Source: Sipunculus nudus (Eukaryota; Annelida; Sipuncula; Golfingiida; Sipunculidae). Taken from it: DNA of 64,000 nt. The notes below the pieces were generated by a model, which had not been told where the DNA came from, did no database searches, and saw only the letters and a list, made by a program, of their open reading frames with translations. Below, piece by piece: positions 48,137 through 60,900 of the stretch. Position 1 is the stretch's first letter; each line of letters opens with the position of its first letter. The stretch lies in the NCBI GenBank assembly GCA_026874595.1, contig CM049315.1, positions 15,504,164 through 15,568,163 of the forward strand. Reading direction: 5' to 3'. A program made the position numbers and the translations under genes.

Positions 48137-51100
48137 TGTATTTCGTACAAGAAGAGTACATAATTTGAAGAAGGTTAATAATAATCACAATCAAGAAAAA
48201 AAACTTGTAATTCAATTCGGAAACACATCACTCAACCGTTAGCTGAGGGATGAAATAATCAACGAAACTTTGTCCTTAACGTCAGTTATGCCATCTCTTA
48301 TATTCACTAAGTTGTGAAGGATCCTTCCTATATAGCCTTTTCCTCGTCATGGATTTCTGGTAACGTTACTTTGCAAGACAGTTCATTCAATTTAATACAT
48401 TAATTTTGTATTGTTGCACAAAAGTAACCTAGTTTGTCGCCAATAAAACTAGAAAAATCATCTTTCCCTCTGTGAGCTATAAAAGAAACAAGTAAATACA
48501 CATTTTCAGTATGCTACATTTTACCAGTAGCGTATATTTTTTTTATAAATGTATGAAGTCTTGTGTAGAACAGACCAGATTTGGTTACCTGGCTGTACAA
48601 AATACTGTGCCATAACATCGCTGCTATTTGCGTGCATTTATCCGAATCCCATGACTCACTTGGCTACGTGTTTTTATCATTATCATTCCCATGTCCATAT
48701 TTTATTCGTCAAATTTATCAATTTTCTTTAAAAAATATAAGCAAACTGCAGGCAATTTTAGGTTTTAGTAAACGAATTGAATTTTGTCTTTAACTTCCGT
48801 TTATTAAAATAGGCAGGTAAACATGTGAAGCCCACCCCCCCCCCCCCATATCAAGCTTAATAATCGCATATATTGGAGAATGAGAGCTTACCGGCCTCTC
48901 CGGCAAAGTCAGTGACATCATCCTGTCATGTTGATTAGCAAGAAACTAAAACAATACGCATCACGCAACAGCGGCAATCAGTTCCACGCATGTTACCGAA
49001 ATGAAGTGCAATTTACTTCACGGAAATGGCAAGATTTTTTTTCTAAAGATGTTAAGTGTTTATTTTTGTCACACGGGGAATAATTGAGATGATGATGAAG
49101 GTGCGACCATGTCTTGCATTGCAAATGAATTAAGCTTTTTGCCAGAACAGTATGGTATTATTAACGAACAGAGTAGGGATAAAATCTGTGAGTAATAAAC
49201 TAGATCCAAGAGGATTTCGTTGAGCCATTAGGCCCCTTCGTCCGTGTTGTTAAATCTGTATGAACCTCTAAATCAAGCGGGTAAGCGAAAACCTTATCAA
49301 CCTTATTACCAGTGACGAAAACTGTATAAGTTAAATATATATGAATATATATGTTTATGTATTTGTATACATATATATAAAACATTTAATGTTTACACAT
49401 TGGGTCCCTGTGGTAGATCTTTGACCGGACCTACTCACCTACCAGGTATATATATGCATGAAATGTAGTGTATTCTCTATAAAATGTTATGGTGTCGCTC
49501 AATATTTCGTTCTAAAACCGTTTGCTTAGTCCTGTACACAAGCTGATAGAGGCTTGCATCGGGCACGCTGTGGCTTAATAAACAACACATCTTGCATGCC
49601 AACGGGTGCCGTACCGCGCAATTTTATAAATCAATCTTCGCAATTTTCCAACCGTTATTTCTTCCGTGATTTTTCTTTTATGTTTTTCTCCTTGTTTGGA
49701 AATCGCGGTCTTGTTATAGCAAACCGATACACGTGGGCCCTGTTCACTCACACACAGAACTATAACAAAGAATAAAACACGAGAAACAGAAATATTAAGC
49801 CCTTGTGTGGGGATGCTTTGGCTTGGAAACCTTTGCATTCAGTGGTGAATAGCTAAGAACGTGAGACAATACACATATTATTGTAAATGAATATGAACCT
49901 TTAGACCAATGTATGTTCTGGGTGTGTGTGGGGGGGGGCACGTTTGTCTCCCCCTATTTGTTTGTATTTGTGTTTGTTAATGGCGACATGCGACCTGTGA
50001 CATGTGACCATGCGACATAGTTTGGTTGCAAAATGACAGCCCCCATAAGCGGTTTCGAGAAACTTGGAGAAATAAACCTGCCAGGGTTCGATAAAGTCGT
50101 GGCGAGGCGACACGAAAGTACTCCAAGGACAGCGTCCATGCGAGAATCCCTCCACAGCGATTGTTTGGAGGCAAGGACGTGGGTTTAGAGCGGAATAGCG
50201 CTTTTTTTCGGACAACGCCCAAATAAAAGTAGAACTATATAATGTTAGTCCGAGCGGACATAATTTTTCATTATCTCGAAATCGACTAATACTGAAGTCA
50301 AATTTGGCAGATGACGAGGTAGGTTACCAGTTGTTTGTTGTCATTGATTGGAAAGGGTGGACTTGTCATACGACAGTCACGGCATGTTTGCGGTCTGTAT
50401 TAGGCCACACGGACAAAGATCTGCACTCTGCGATGTCCCATCTTTTCATATCTGCTATGAAGCGGCCACAGCCGATCCATAAATGGTCTATTCAGCTGTA
50501 GCCAGGACTTTCTGTGAAGGTTGCTACCTGGAGGCCGAGAGACCAAAGTTTTTATACATGACTTGAGTGCCTCAGGTACCACTGGATCTGCAGGACTCAC
50601 TGCTTCCACGTTCTCCAAAAATGAGCGCAGGGGTTCTTTGAGCTCAGGGTGCTGGAGTTTTCTCCTCTAACAGGATGCAATGTAGGAGGTGGCTTTGCTG
50701 TGAAGCATTTTGATACAATCGTCTACAAATGTTATCCCAAAGTTCCTTGGTTGTTTGAATCCCGGACAAGACTGCTAGTTGATACAGTTGAATTATATCT
50801 TGTTAAATATTGAAGAACCATTCTTTTATAAGTAACCTTAAATGCTGGGAAGAGGTGCCAAGGCAAATCAACCTCATGAAGTTTGCCCATATCACGCAGA
50901 CTATAAACCTAAGTAACCTAATTTCCCGGTTTCTAACATGTCATCAAAGGTTTCTTGAAGTCATGTCAGATCAGAATACTAACTGGCAACTAGTCCCGGC
51001 CTGTTTAATATGTTACCTTATTAAAAGTGTAGTTTTTTAGAACTCAAACTGAATTTATAAGAATACAATGCAGTATGTTGTTATATTTTTTTCTAAATAT

Positions 51101-52229
51101 AACAATGATTTAACTCAAACATAAACCTTACATTTGGGAAAGGAATATTTTTGGGTACTTTCGACAGCAGTTCCAACCTAGAAATTATTCAATGTAAGCT
51201 TCTCTTTCTTTTAGTGATTATTAATCGGAAAAGGTAAGATACATTAGTATTTCATTCCCATTTTTAGGGGTATTACCTCACATCATGCAAAAGCATCAGG
51301 TACAAGGCCAAAATGAGACCATCAAATACATATCGTGCATAATGTTTATCTTATACACACAGTAGTTAGTATTTTAGTACGACAAGGTACAAAAACCACG
51401 GCCTTAGCTGACGCAGACGATGACATTTCATATTTCTCTCGGATGTAAAGACTGTTTGCAAGAACTGGAACTAAACCCGACATAAATGACACAGTGAAAA
51501 GACTAAATTCTTAACGTGTTTGTCTGAAGCAGTTGGGCGTCAAGATTTTTATCCTCTACAATGTGCGGGTCACAAGTCATATTAAAATAAACAATTATAA
51601 CAAGATCCTTTTTGCAATTTTTTAAGATGTATTATATCGAGTTACGGCAGCATGACGCAGGTTCTAACAAGCCGAAAATGAGTTTTCATCAAACCCACGG
51701 AGACCCCGTTTCCGCCTTATTGTGAGGGATAAAAACAAACGTACCTGGTTTAGATTAACCTACAGGGATGTACGACACATTTATTTTATCATTGTCCGAT
51801 ATTTGTGTGCATAGATACGTAATAACGAAAAGGATCTTACTTATCAAGCACATTTTACAAGACGAGATTTTTACAGGTTTTACTGTGTATATAGGAAAAG
51901 ATACGTTGGCATAACAATCTCTGTAAATCCTTTGATTACAAAAGTAAATAACACGAAATCAAATACAAATGTTATGAGCTTTTCAGCTATCTTTCTTTGT
52001 AGAAACGTCGTGTTGCAACTAGCGTGTACTTGGTCGTAGTCGATCCTTGTGGGGGACAGAAGATAACGTCACGAACTGGTTTACTCTTTAAAAAAAAAAC
52101 AAAAAAATGTAACGCTGGTCTAAATTTATTCAAGAAAGGATCTTAAAGAGGAAAAATAAATAATGCCCGAGAAAGCACAGGAAAATTCGTTGAGTTTATT
52201 GTACCAGTCATGAGAACTGGCATTAAAGC
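48137..52229. other. non-coding stretch, no gene recognised
   Basis: A C-run lies at about 48832-48847. The minus strand is open without an ATG from about 50670 to 50400, in a locally GC-richer interval; the peptide (containing ENVEAVSPADPVVPEALKSC) reads as coding-like but I do not recognise it, and it may be a decayed transposon or processed pseudogene. Other frames are unremarkable. Confidence 0.35.
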
Positions 52230-52515
52230 AGCAAGGGTTAGGAAGCTTGTTAGAACTAAGAGCTTGTTTTCTTTTGTTCATTAGAGCCCATTCCCCTTCA
52301 CTATCACGGGCTTTGTCTCTAGTGTCAATAGACCTGTGACGTGAATGAAGCTGACGGATCTCACCCTTAACCCTACCGAAAATAGAACAAATTCTGAAGC
52401 GTATCGGGACGAAACACATTAGCGGGTCGCAACTGTTGTTTGCACGGAGTCTCCCTTGTTTTGTCAGCTGTCAGGGTATAATCCGTGCTGCCTCGCGGGC
52501 CAGGGAACATTACCG
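52230..52515 (+). repeat. dispersed repeat, copy 1 (about 285 bp)
   Basis: Aligns with 62925-63200 in the same orientation. The best block is CTGAAGCG..C.TGGGACGA.ACACATTAGCGG..TGTTTGCAC.GA.TCTCC.TGTTTTGTCAGCTGTCAGGGT in outline; the strict identity GTTTTGTCAGCTGTCAGGGT is found at 52458 and 63154. A 97-codon minus-strand frame across its left part has no counterpart in copy 2, so it is not a gene. Confidence 0.7.
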
Positions 52516-54446
52516 TCTAATATTTATTGTTTGCCTAGTGTTAATTTTCCTTTCCATCTCAGTAAAACCACCCTGTCAAACAGAAAAAAACTAGCATTCA
52601 CACTCTTTAATTCTGCGTTTTTACATAGAAATGCCTTGTTTCAAATCCTCGATAATTAAGAATTATTATTATTAGAAGGTACTTTATTTTACCCACAGTT
52701 TTATGTCACTGAAAACAACATTAATAGTTTAACATCTTGATATATTGGATATCAAATTTATTCTTTGTTGTTAATTTCCTTGATTTATAATTAAAAATTC
52801 ATGCATTTTATAATTCACAGACGTGTTTGCTTTAGGAAACCCATAAAGGGCAACTGGCTTGCATTTGTTAATAAATTAAATTCTTAATGGAAACGGTTGC
52901 TTCAGAATAGGCAATTATAATCCTGGTAAAACTTGGTTTGAATATCCTGAACGTATATGCCCTGATAAGTTAAAAAATGACTTCATTGGATGGGATACTA
53001 TGACGTCAGACTTCTCTCCTCAGCAAGTACAAACAAACCGCATATCGAACATATAATTTATTTTACTTTCCTCATTCCCTTTATATATGTTTCTGAAATC
53101 ACATTACCAGGAAATGCAAAACCTCGTTAAACATTAATAAATTTTTTGCCTTTGCATTCCGATAAAAGTTTGATATTCCAATTGGCAACTAAGATCTGAA
53201 GATTCTATCGGTGACTTCCTTCCGCTATGCCTTGTATATCGTACAGTGCGTCACCTTCAGTCCGTTAAGACCAATATAATCAATATTCTTTTATAATTTG
53301 AAGACTTGTGAGACATACGCATGCAAGATATTGTTTACCGATACGTACGGATACTAGTTTATAATTTCCTTAAAAAGGTTTGTTTACTTTTTAGATAAGG
53401 ATTAAAATGAACGTTTCGTTAAAAAGTATTTTAATCAGCATTCTATACACGGAAAATGAAGGAATCTTAGAGGGCTAATCGGTAGTATATTTCATATTCC
53501 ATGTAACTTTGCTCAGAGCTCATATACAGACATCGAAATCGCCTTTACTTTTAAACCTAATTGAAATGCAATGTTTCTGTTACTTTCTGTGACAGGTGCG
53601 TCCTTATTTTCAAAACGAGACATGCCAAACAGACATAACACATATTATTTATGAAATTATGAAATTTCCTTCAGGTGAGTATGCTATTCAGTGTAAGTAG
53701 AACAGATTTACGTACCGTCAATTACTTGCAGTGATTTGTTGAAATGCTGCAAAATCTTTTGTCTCACAACATTGGCGTTAAGGCTTGTTGTCGTCAGGGT
53801 TTCTGTACAATTGTCACACCGCCGAAAGAATGGACTTTCCAGGTTGTTATAAACGGTGGAATAAACCGGCTGAAAACTACACATACACGCAAAACGATGG
53901 GGAAAATGTTGTAACATAAACAATAAAATTATAATCAAATTCAAACTTGCTATACTTTGGAGAGGCGTTGCACATGCAAAATATGAAGCTCCTTAGAGTC
54001 CATATGATTACACAAATTCACTGAGTCCTACCAAATCCTGACACTCGCCGTAAGCACATATCACACAGAAAGTATACTTGTCAACACGGCCGCTGGTCAC
54101 ATGATCGTCGCGCACGTGACTTAGGTATGCACAGCCTTCTCTGTAACATCACTCAGACAATGTCTGTCACTGCAGTATTTTCCCATAATGTATACAGCAC
54201 TCAGTACCCGAATATGCCACGACAATATTCACAATATTCGGTATCATTCACAATGATCCGGGTATCAATTGTCCTCGTCTGTTTGCTAGGCGTCACCACA
54301 GCAGAAACACAAGTCCTCCTGTTAACACAACTCCTAACAAGAACTCTTTTACTATTGGTATTTCGCCCATACTCCGGGTGTTGAAAGTTTCTAAGCTATT
54401 TTAGTGCCGAAAACGAGTACCTGTGTCCCTACGCTAACATTGATAC
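52516..54446. other. non-coding stretch, no gene recognised
   Basis: No supportable coding exon. E-box-like sequences (CACATGATC, GCACGTGAC) lie at 54097-54120 in a small GC-rich patch, without an exon that I can defend. Confidence 0.4.
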
Positions 54447-54600
54447 TGTTACGAAGACAAATTGCTCAGGGGAAAAATACTGGGCCGATCCTGGATTTGA
54501 ACCCATGTTGGTGGCGCACAAGTCCGGCGTACCAACCGCTTCGCTAGCAAAGCAAGCTTCACTAGCGAGACAGTTCGGTCCGCTTTTATGTCACCCCGTA
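54447..54600 (-). mobile_element. tRNA-related short element (SINE-like), copy 2
   Basis: The same unit as 9538-9690, with the same ends (TGTTACG at left and CCCCGTA at right on the plus strand) and unrelated flanks. The A-box-like sequence (54536-54546 complement) is unchanged, as is the TCGCTAG/CTAGCGA hairpin; the B box has become GGTTCAAATCC (54493-54503 complement). Identity is high in the right half. Confidence 0.7.
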
Positions 54601-55084
54601 TTAATACATGATACCGCATACCAATATACAATAAATTATAGAAACTATCATCTAGTTATACTGTCCTTACTTGAATGTTCAATAAAATGGTTAAGTCACA
54701 TTAAATCATATATTTAGGTTTATTGAGAAAAATATATTTCATGACAGATTTAATTTTTGACACATGACAGAATAAAAGAATTAGACAGTTCATCACGCAA
54801 GCAAGAAACGAAAAATTCCAACCAACCCCTCTCCTAGTTGTTTTTGCAAGGGTCATTGAGGAAAATTTACCGAGTGTAGTATTACATATTTTATTGTTCA
54901 TTTTATTTTTCTGTTAAGTAGGCATTGATACATTTTTTTATGTAAATGAATATCGAAGAAAATCTGTTTTGTGAACAGACAGAACAAATGTTGGTTATTA
55001 CCTGCGGTAAGTTGCAGGGATTACACGAATGTCAAGCAAACTTACCTTTGTCCTTTGAATTAGAAATGTTAGTAGGGTAAAACC
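54601..55084. other. non-coding stretch, nothing recognised
   Basis: AT-rich DNA between the SINE-like element and the 196-bp satellite. Confidence 0.5.
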
Positions 55085-56261
55085 AGCCGATAGACTATCG
55101 ATACGTTGACCAAGTGTTGGACTGGCCGAGTGCCGATAGTTATCACGAAATTGGCAGTCGAATATCCCATGTCGCTGATTTGTGTGATAAAAGATTTTCG
55201 CATGCGAATATCGCTTGTGAACATGAAACTGGCGTACAAATATCTAAGGTCGTGGCTCATCATTGGACAAATATGTATGAACTATATGAGGTGAATCCAC
55301 GTTGACCAGCTGCCGAACTGTCCGAGCGCCGATAGTTTTCCCGAATTTCCCTGGTGAATATCGACTGTCGCGGATTTGTGTGATATTCGATATTCGCATG
55401 CGAATGTCGCTTGTCAGCGTGATATTAGCGTTTCGAATACCTAAGGCCATAACCCATCATTGCCCGAATATATATGAATTATACCAGGTCAATTCTTGTG
55501 ACTAGCTGCGGAACTGGACGAGCGCCGATAGTTTTCCCGAATTCCCCTGGTGAATATCAAATGTCGCGGATTTTTGTGATATTCGATATTCGCATGCGAA
55601 TGTCGCTTGTCAGCGTGATATTTGCGTATCGAATACCTAAGGTCATAACCCATCATTGCCCGAATATATATGAATTATACTAGGTCAATTCTTGTGACTA
55701 GCTGCGGAACTGGACGAGCGCCGATAGTTTTCCCGAATTTCCCTGGTGAATATCGACTGTCGCGGATTTGTGTGATATTCAATATTCGCATGCGAATGTC
55801 GCTTGTCAGCGTGATATTTGCGTATCGAATACCTAAGGTCATAACCCATCATTTCCCGAATATATATGAATTATACCAGGTCAATTCTTGTGACCAGCTG
55901 CCGAACTGGACGAGCGCCGATAGTTTTCTAGAATTCCCCCGGTGAATATCGAATGTCGTTGATTTGTGTGATATTCGATATTCGCATGTGAATGTGGCTT
56001 GTGTGCGTGTAATGAGCATGCGAATATCTAAGGTCATGGTACGTCGTTGCCCGTATATGTGTATATATTGACAGGGGAACTGTTCCAGGTGAATCTACGT
56101 TGACCAGGTGACAAACTGGCCGAACGGCGAAAGTGTTCCCGAATTTCGCTGGTGAATATCGAATGTCGCTGATTTGTGTGATATTCGATATTCGCATGCG
56201 AATGTCGAATGTAGCTTTGTGGTATTGATATATGAAATTCAAATGTCGCTAAGTATTGTGT
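55085..56261. repeat. 196-bp satellite, about six units, palindromic core
   Basis: The phase marker GAG(C/T)GCCGATAG occurs at 55128, 55324, 55520, 55716 and 55912, exactly 196 bp apart; a diverged sixth is at 56122 (210 bp later). The inner units are nearly identical, the outer ones diverged, as expected when arrays homogenise from the middle. Each unit contains the perfect palindrome ATTCGCATGCGAAT, preceded by GAATATCGA..TCGATATTC that can form a stem. Because 196 is not a multiple of three, the open frames crossing it are artefacts. A solo LTR directly follows and decayed satellite-like text resumes beyond it. Confidence 0.95.
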
Positions 56262-57110
56262 TATCCTGTTACAGGTGCTCTTTTTATTGTGTGACATGGG
56301 TGTAACTCGTGTAATAGTTGCACTCTCAGTTTAATCCGTACTGGTTGAACTCTCGTTGTCATGCTAGCTTGTGGCTTTCTCGCCTGGCCGGCCCGGGTCG
56401 GACTCACGTGTGGACCCTGGTATGTAGAGACACAGCGATGTTCTTCTAGATGACTCCTGTAACGCGTGTTTACTGTGTATTATGTTAGATCCGTTAGACT
56501 GTTCGAGAAGTGGAAAATTCTCAGCCTGGGGCAAGAAGTTATAAATAGGGGGCTGTGTTTTAGAGCCAAAAGAGAGGTGAAGAATATTCCGGTGGGCACA
56601 GACGTGTTTATGTCAGTTTGAGGGACCTGTCCGATTATCCAGTAATTTCAGGGATTCTACTATTACTAACTCTATAGCATTTAATGCTGCCTGCCTCAAG
56701 TTTACTTTCTGGATTGTTACAAGAGCTTTTCATTGGACTGTTATTCTCCGAGAGGATTGGTGTGGACCTTTCATCCGGCATATACATTTAAAAGGAATTA
56801 TCATTGTGACAGTGGTGGTATTCAGGTACTGTGCTCTTTGTTTATTAAGAGTGTGATTGTATTGATTTGTTGTTATACCTCTGTTATACTGTGTAATTGT
56901 ATTGATTTAGTGTATTGTAATGTTAGGGTTGTTTTAAGAATAAATTATAGTTATCTGTTAACAAAAAAAACACTGACTTCTTTATTCATTCCCCTAGACA
57001 TTTCACGTTGCCTAGTGTTACAGAATCTGATATTTTTATCTCCTTGACAAAATTTATGATCATCACGCATATGCATGTGATCTGTTGATATTAAGTTCCG
57101 TAACATATCC
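56262..57110 (+). mobile_element. solo LTR, family member 3, with TATCC target duplication
   Basis: The LTR spans 56267-57105, from TGTTACAGGTGCTC to TTCCGTAACA, flanked by TATCC (56262-56266 and 57106-57110). A 5-bp duplication and TG..CA ends are the signature of LTR-retrotransposon integration. A TATA box TATAAATA (56540-56547) precedes GGGGGCTGTGTTTTAGAGCC; AGAATAAATTATAG near 56937 is a possible polyadenylation signal. It is the longest of the three copies and the best reference. No internal coding region is present, so it is a solo LTR left by recombination between two LTRs. Confidence 0.88.
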
Positions 57111-57254
57111 AAATTGCAAATTATTGCCGTTATAACAGAACTTTAATTTGCCAAGGGAACACCAGAGGTGAGTCCCCGCTGTGTCAAACATGTGTCAAGA
57201 GAAAATGTTTCGAGTTTTGCCCGAATGTCGCATATCGAATATCGGATGTCACGA

Positions 57255-57257
<3 letters not shown>
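57111..57257. repeat. decayed satellite-like sequence right of the LTR
   Basis: After the target duplication, GGTGAGTCC..., TTTTGCCCGAATGTCG and CATATCGAATATCGGATGTC resemble pieces of the 196-bp unit. The LTR thus sits inside or at the edge of the array. Confidence 0.55.
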
Positions 57258-57304
<47 letters not shown>

Positions 57305-57922
57305 TTATTTATTTATTTATTTATTTTTCATTTCAAATATCCCTGATTTGAGTGATATTTGAATGCGAATATCGAATATCGGTTCAATTTCAATCCCGTG
57401 TCTGAACATAGGGAAGGAATTAATTAAATATTTGCAAGTTATGGTTTAAGTGTGTGAGCAAAAGTCTAAGCGTGAGCTTTAATCCCCTTATAGTCGCATA
57501 GGCCTACCCATGATGCCGCTTTGTGTATGAACTCTATATATATATATAGACTCAACTTTAAATCAGCTCTGGACAGGGATATCCAAGTGTTGATGATGTT
57601 ATATATATATATATATATTTATTTATTTATTTATTTATTTATTTATTTTTCATATCAAATATCCCTGATTTGAGTGATATTTGAATGCGAATATCGAATA
57701 TCGGTTCAATTTCAATCCCGTGTCTGAACATAGGGAAGGAATTAATTAAATATTTGCAAGTTATGGTTTAAGTGTGTGAGCAAAAGTCTAAGCGTGAGCT
57801 TTAATCCCCTTATAGTCGCATAGGCCTACCCATTATGCCGCTTTGTGTATGAACTCTATATATATATATAGACTCAACTTTAAATCAGCTCTGGACAGGG
57901 ATATCCAAGTGTTGATGATGTT
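57258..57922. repeat. 322-bp tandem duplication with microsatellites
   Basis: A block ending GTTGATGATGTT at 57600 is repeated to 57922 with a constant offset of 322 bp and only a couple of differences (for example CCCATGATG/CCCATTATG). Each copy begins with (TA)n followed by (TTTA)n, then ATCCCTGATTTGAGTGATAT with satellite-like GAATATCG words, and has a second short TA run near its end. The near-identity shows a recent event, probably seeded by misalignment of the TA tracts. Confidence 0.95.
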
Positions 57923-60900
57923 CACCTGAAACACGTGGCAACATCCACGTCCTAAAAATGCCTCCGAGAGCTGCAATGGACAACTGTCGGTCATGTGGCT
58001 GTCTGCTCTGTCTACCCATAGAGTGTGCGAATTTGGAGAATGTTATAAAAGGCTTATGAGACCTTAAGAATAAAGGATTGTTTATTCGACAGGACTTTAT
58101 GTAAAGTTTTGACAGGATTAGTGTGAGAGATATAAACGTAATTTATTTATACGGGGTGTACAATAAGTTATAATAACAAAATGCAAGGGACATCCAACCG
58201 CTCGGATGGTAGTCTGTAGAGTGCAGGATTTCCGTAGACAGGACTAGGATACCAAAAGTCATCACCTGTAGATAAGATATCGGAGCGAATCTCTCATGTC
58301 CTGTTGAGATTGTGCTATTGGTGTGTTTTGTACTGGGGGGTTCTCAGCACCTAAACGTTAGCCCTTGAACTAGTAATATAGATCCTATACATAAGCTTAT
58401 TGTTATATCAAGGTTTATATACATAAATATCTTCCAACTTTACCAAATGTATTTGTTAAATGCTTTCTAAGACACAGATGTCGCATTAGATCAATGCCAG
58501 TAAACATTGTAGACATTGTGCTGAAATTCCCATCTCAGCCCAAAATTGTCATTGAAATAAAAGATTCATCCTGAATCGATGAGGGGTCCTTGACCCTACC
58601 ATGGAATCAGAGTAAAGTTTATGACTGAGCAGCCCTGCTGGAAACCATATTCCCGTAATACAATATAAACAGTCGATAGTGCAATGTTTACATGTTTACA
58701 CTCCGTGTTATAGATGGTGAATAAGGCCGTTGTAGTAGCCTCATATACATCGATTCTACTTAATTTTCAGAAACGCTCATGTTTTATTTAGCGACTTTGA
58801 ACACAAAGACGGGGTGCGTTTAAACGCCATGTGTTCATTGCCCAGTGGACTGTGTGGGGGTTTCCATCCTCATACCTAAGCTCAACTTTAAGGTAGCTAA
58901 AATAATAAACGAAAGTCAGATGAAAAAATGGAAATTAAACCTTCACATTACTAAGGAAGCATTGCAATTCTGGAACACCCCAAAGGCATTCCATTTCCGG
59001 CCAGAATTTATGTCACACGTGACATGTGTTATGTTGAAGTTTTACGCTAAACTTTGCATTTTACCAGGGTCTGTGGTCTAGGAGCACAGATCACGAGTAC
59101 GAGTACCGGAATCACCAGAGGAACCGTGGGAATGATTACGGTCGACCTCAACCAGGTCCTGGTGCTTTGCAGTTGTTCTACCACTGTTCATAAATATCCT
59201 CATCAACAACTAATGAATTTGAAATTAATAAACTGCAGATAATTTAATAACATCTAATTGCTAATTAATAAAAAGAAATATTAAAGAATAATCACGAAAA
59301 TTGGGAAATTAGATAAAATGAGAGATATTGCAGCTCAACGGGGGGCCGTGCCGAAGGCGCCCCCTCTGGATAAGCAAAGGCAAATTAATGCATATATATA
59401 TATAAGTATTAACTAGACTAAGTGAAATTCTGGTTGCGACTTGGGGGGGGGGGGCGGCGGCGCCATGGCCCCCGGCTACGCCCCTGTTATTGTTGCAGGA
59501 GTCTTCCTGAATGTGTCAAAGGAATTAAAGTCTCCATTAGAAACGGGATATTCCTGACTTGTATTTAAATGCCAGTTGTTAACTTTCTTGTACTTAACTG
59601 GGACCAAATCGAAATATATCATAATTGTGCTACATCTCTTTATCTAAAAATTCTTCTGCTAATATTCCTCTCTCCTCCAGCGTCAGAAGCGCTGATTCTC
59701 AAATCAGAAAGAATGACTTGTGTTTTTTTTCCTACATGTCAAAACAGTGCTACAATAAAGCGGTAAACTAGGCCGTTGACGCCATCCTACATATTGTGCA
59801 GAAAGCAAACAACATTTTTAAACCTAAACAAACTTGAGCTTTGATATTTGAGTATGGGAAGAGGAATTGAAAACATGACACATCTGGTGTTACAGACAAT
59901 TACATTTCAGAATTCTCGGAGGTGAATAGGGTGTGTGCGGGGATTGGAAGGACACCAGCTGTGAATTACTCACACGTCAAACGTGTGACATAGTGAGAGC
60001 ACTGTTTTTTTTTTGTAAAGCAGCTGAGCGTCCATGCAGATTTGTTTATAGGAGGTCCTAGGACCAGTATACGAGCTCTCCAACAGTCGCCTCTTGTTAG
60101 AAATTTAAGTGGTGGCTTTTTTCTCCTAGATAAATATTAAATCCGTTAAATTAAAAAAAAGATGCAAATGGAAAAAAAATCCCCGGCGGTCTGGGCATCC
60201 CTCTTTTCTCTCTCAAGAGGAAGCGTACATGTATTTGAATGTGTTGCCAGCTGTTCATCAGTGTTATAGAAGAGACGCACTTACATCAGCATGAAATCTG
60301 CGGATATTTCTGAGGATTTTAGTTTAAATGGGCATACACCGAGTCAAAATCAGCGTATTTAGCACTTCGAATAAAGGCTTTAACATTTCATTTTAATTCA
60401 TATTTCATAACCTTCATATTTTATATTGCATCATCGTGCTCAAAGGACAATGTGATGTGGTCAATTTAAACAATATATTTGAAAAAAAATTGTTGAAGGG
60501 ATGTCAGTGAAGTTATATGGAAGTTAAGGGTGACATCCGTGGAACAATCCGCTAATTTTGAAGGTAATGTGTTTTTATGCCAATGATTCTTTAACATTGT
60601 GTGCTTGGGCATCTTTTCTTTTATATTTTAATACCTCTACTTGTGGGCAAATATAAACAATCTTATGAAAAATGAAAGTGTACACAAATTCAACAATAGC
60701 AACCTTGAATTTATGTAACAAAAATTAATCAAACTGTTGCGAAAAAAAATTAAATGCTAAATTAACAACTTTAAATGCAAATTTAATTATATAAATATCA
60801 TATCTAGTCAATCGCAAAAAAAGTACCATATGCATGCTTTTAAAGCATACTAGTAACCATAAATATGGTTAGTTAAAATTGTTATCATACTAATCATTAT

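Noticed and set aside
50400..50670. Minus-strand frame that reads like coding sequence
   Set aside because: It has no ATG (the nearest start is TTG), no convincing splice sites and no recognised family; it may be a decayed element.
53708..53944. Minus-strand frame with an apparent signal peptide and a GTACGT donor
   Set aside because: The first codon is TTG, not ATG; the first real ATG lies after the hydrophobic stretch, so the signal peptide is not supported. No homology recognised.
55302..55945. Repeated 60-90 codon plus-strand frames with near-identical products
   Set aside because: They are successive 196-bp satellite units, with stops in each unit.
55085..56261. CRISPR-like or other functional direct-repeat array
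   Set aside because: Units are contiguous tandem copies without spacers, in a eukaryotic context.
8577..57105. Full-length LTR retrotransposon between LTR copies
   Set aside because: Copies are 21 and 26 kb apart, differ strongly, and no gag, protease, reverse transcriptase or integrase frame lies between them.
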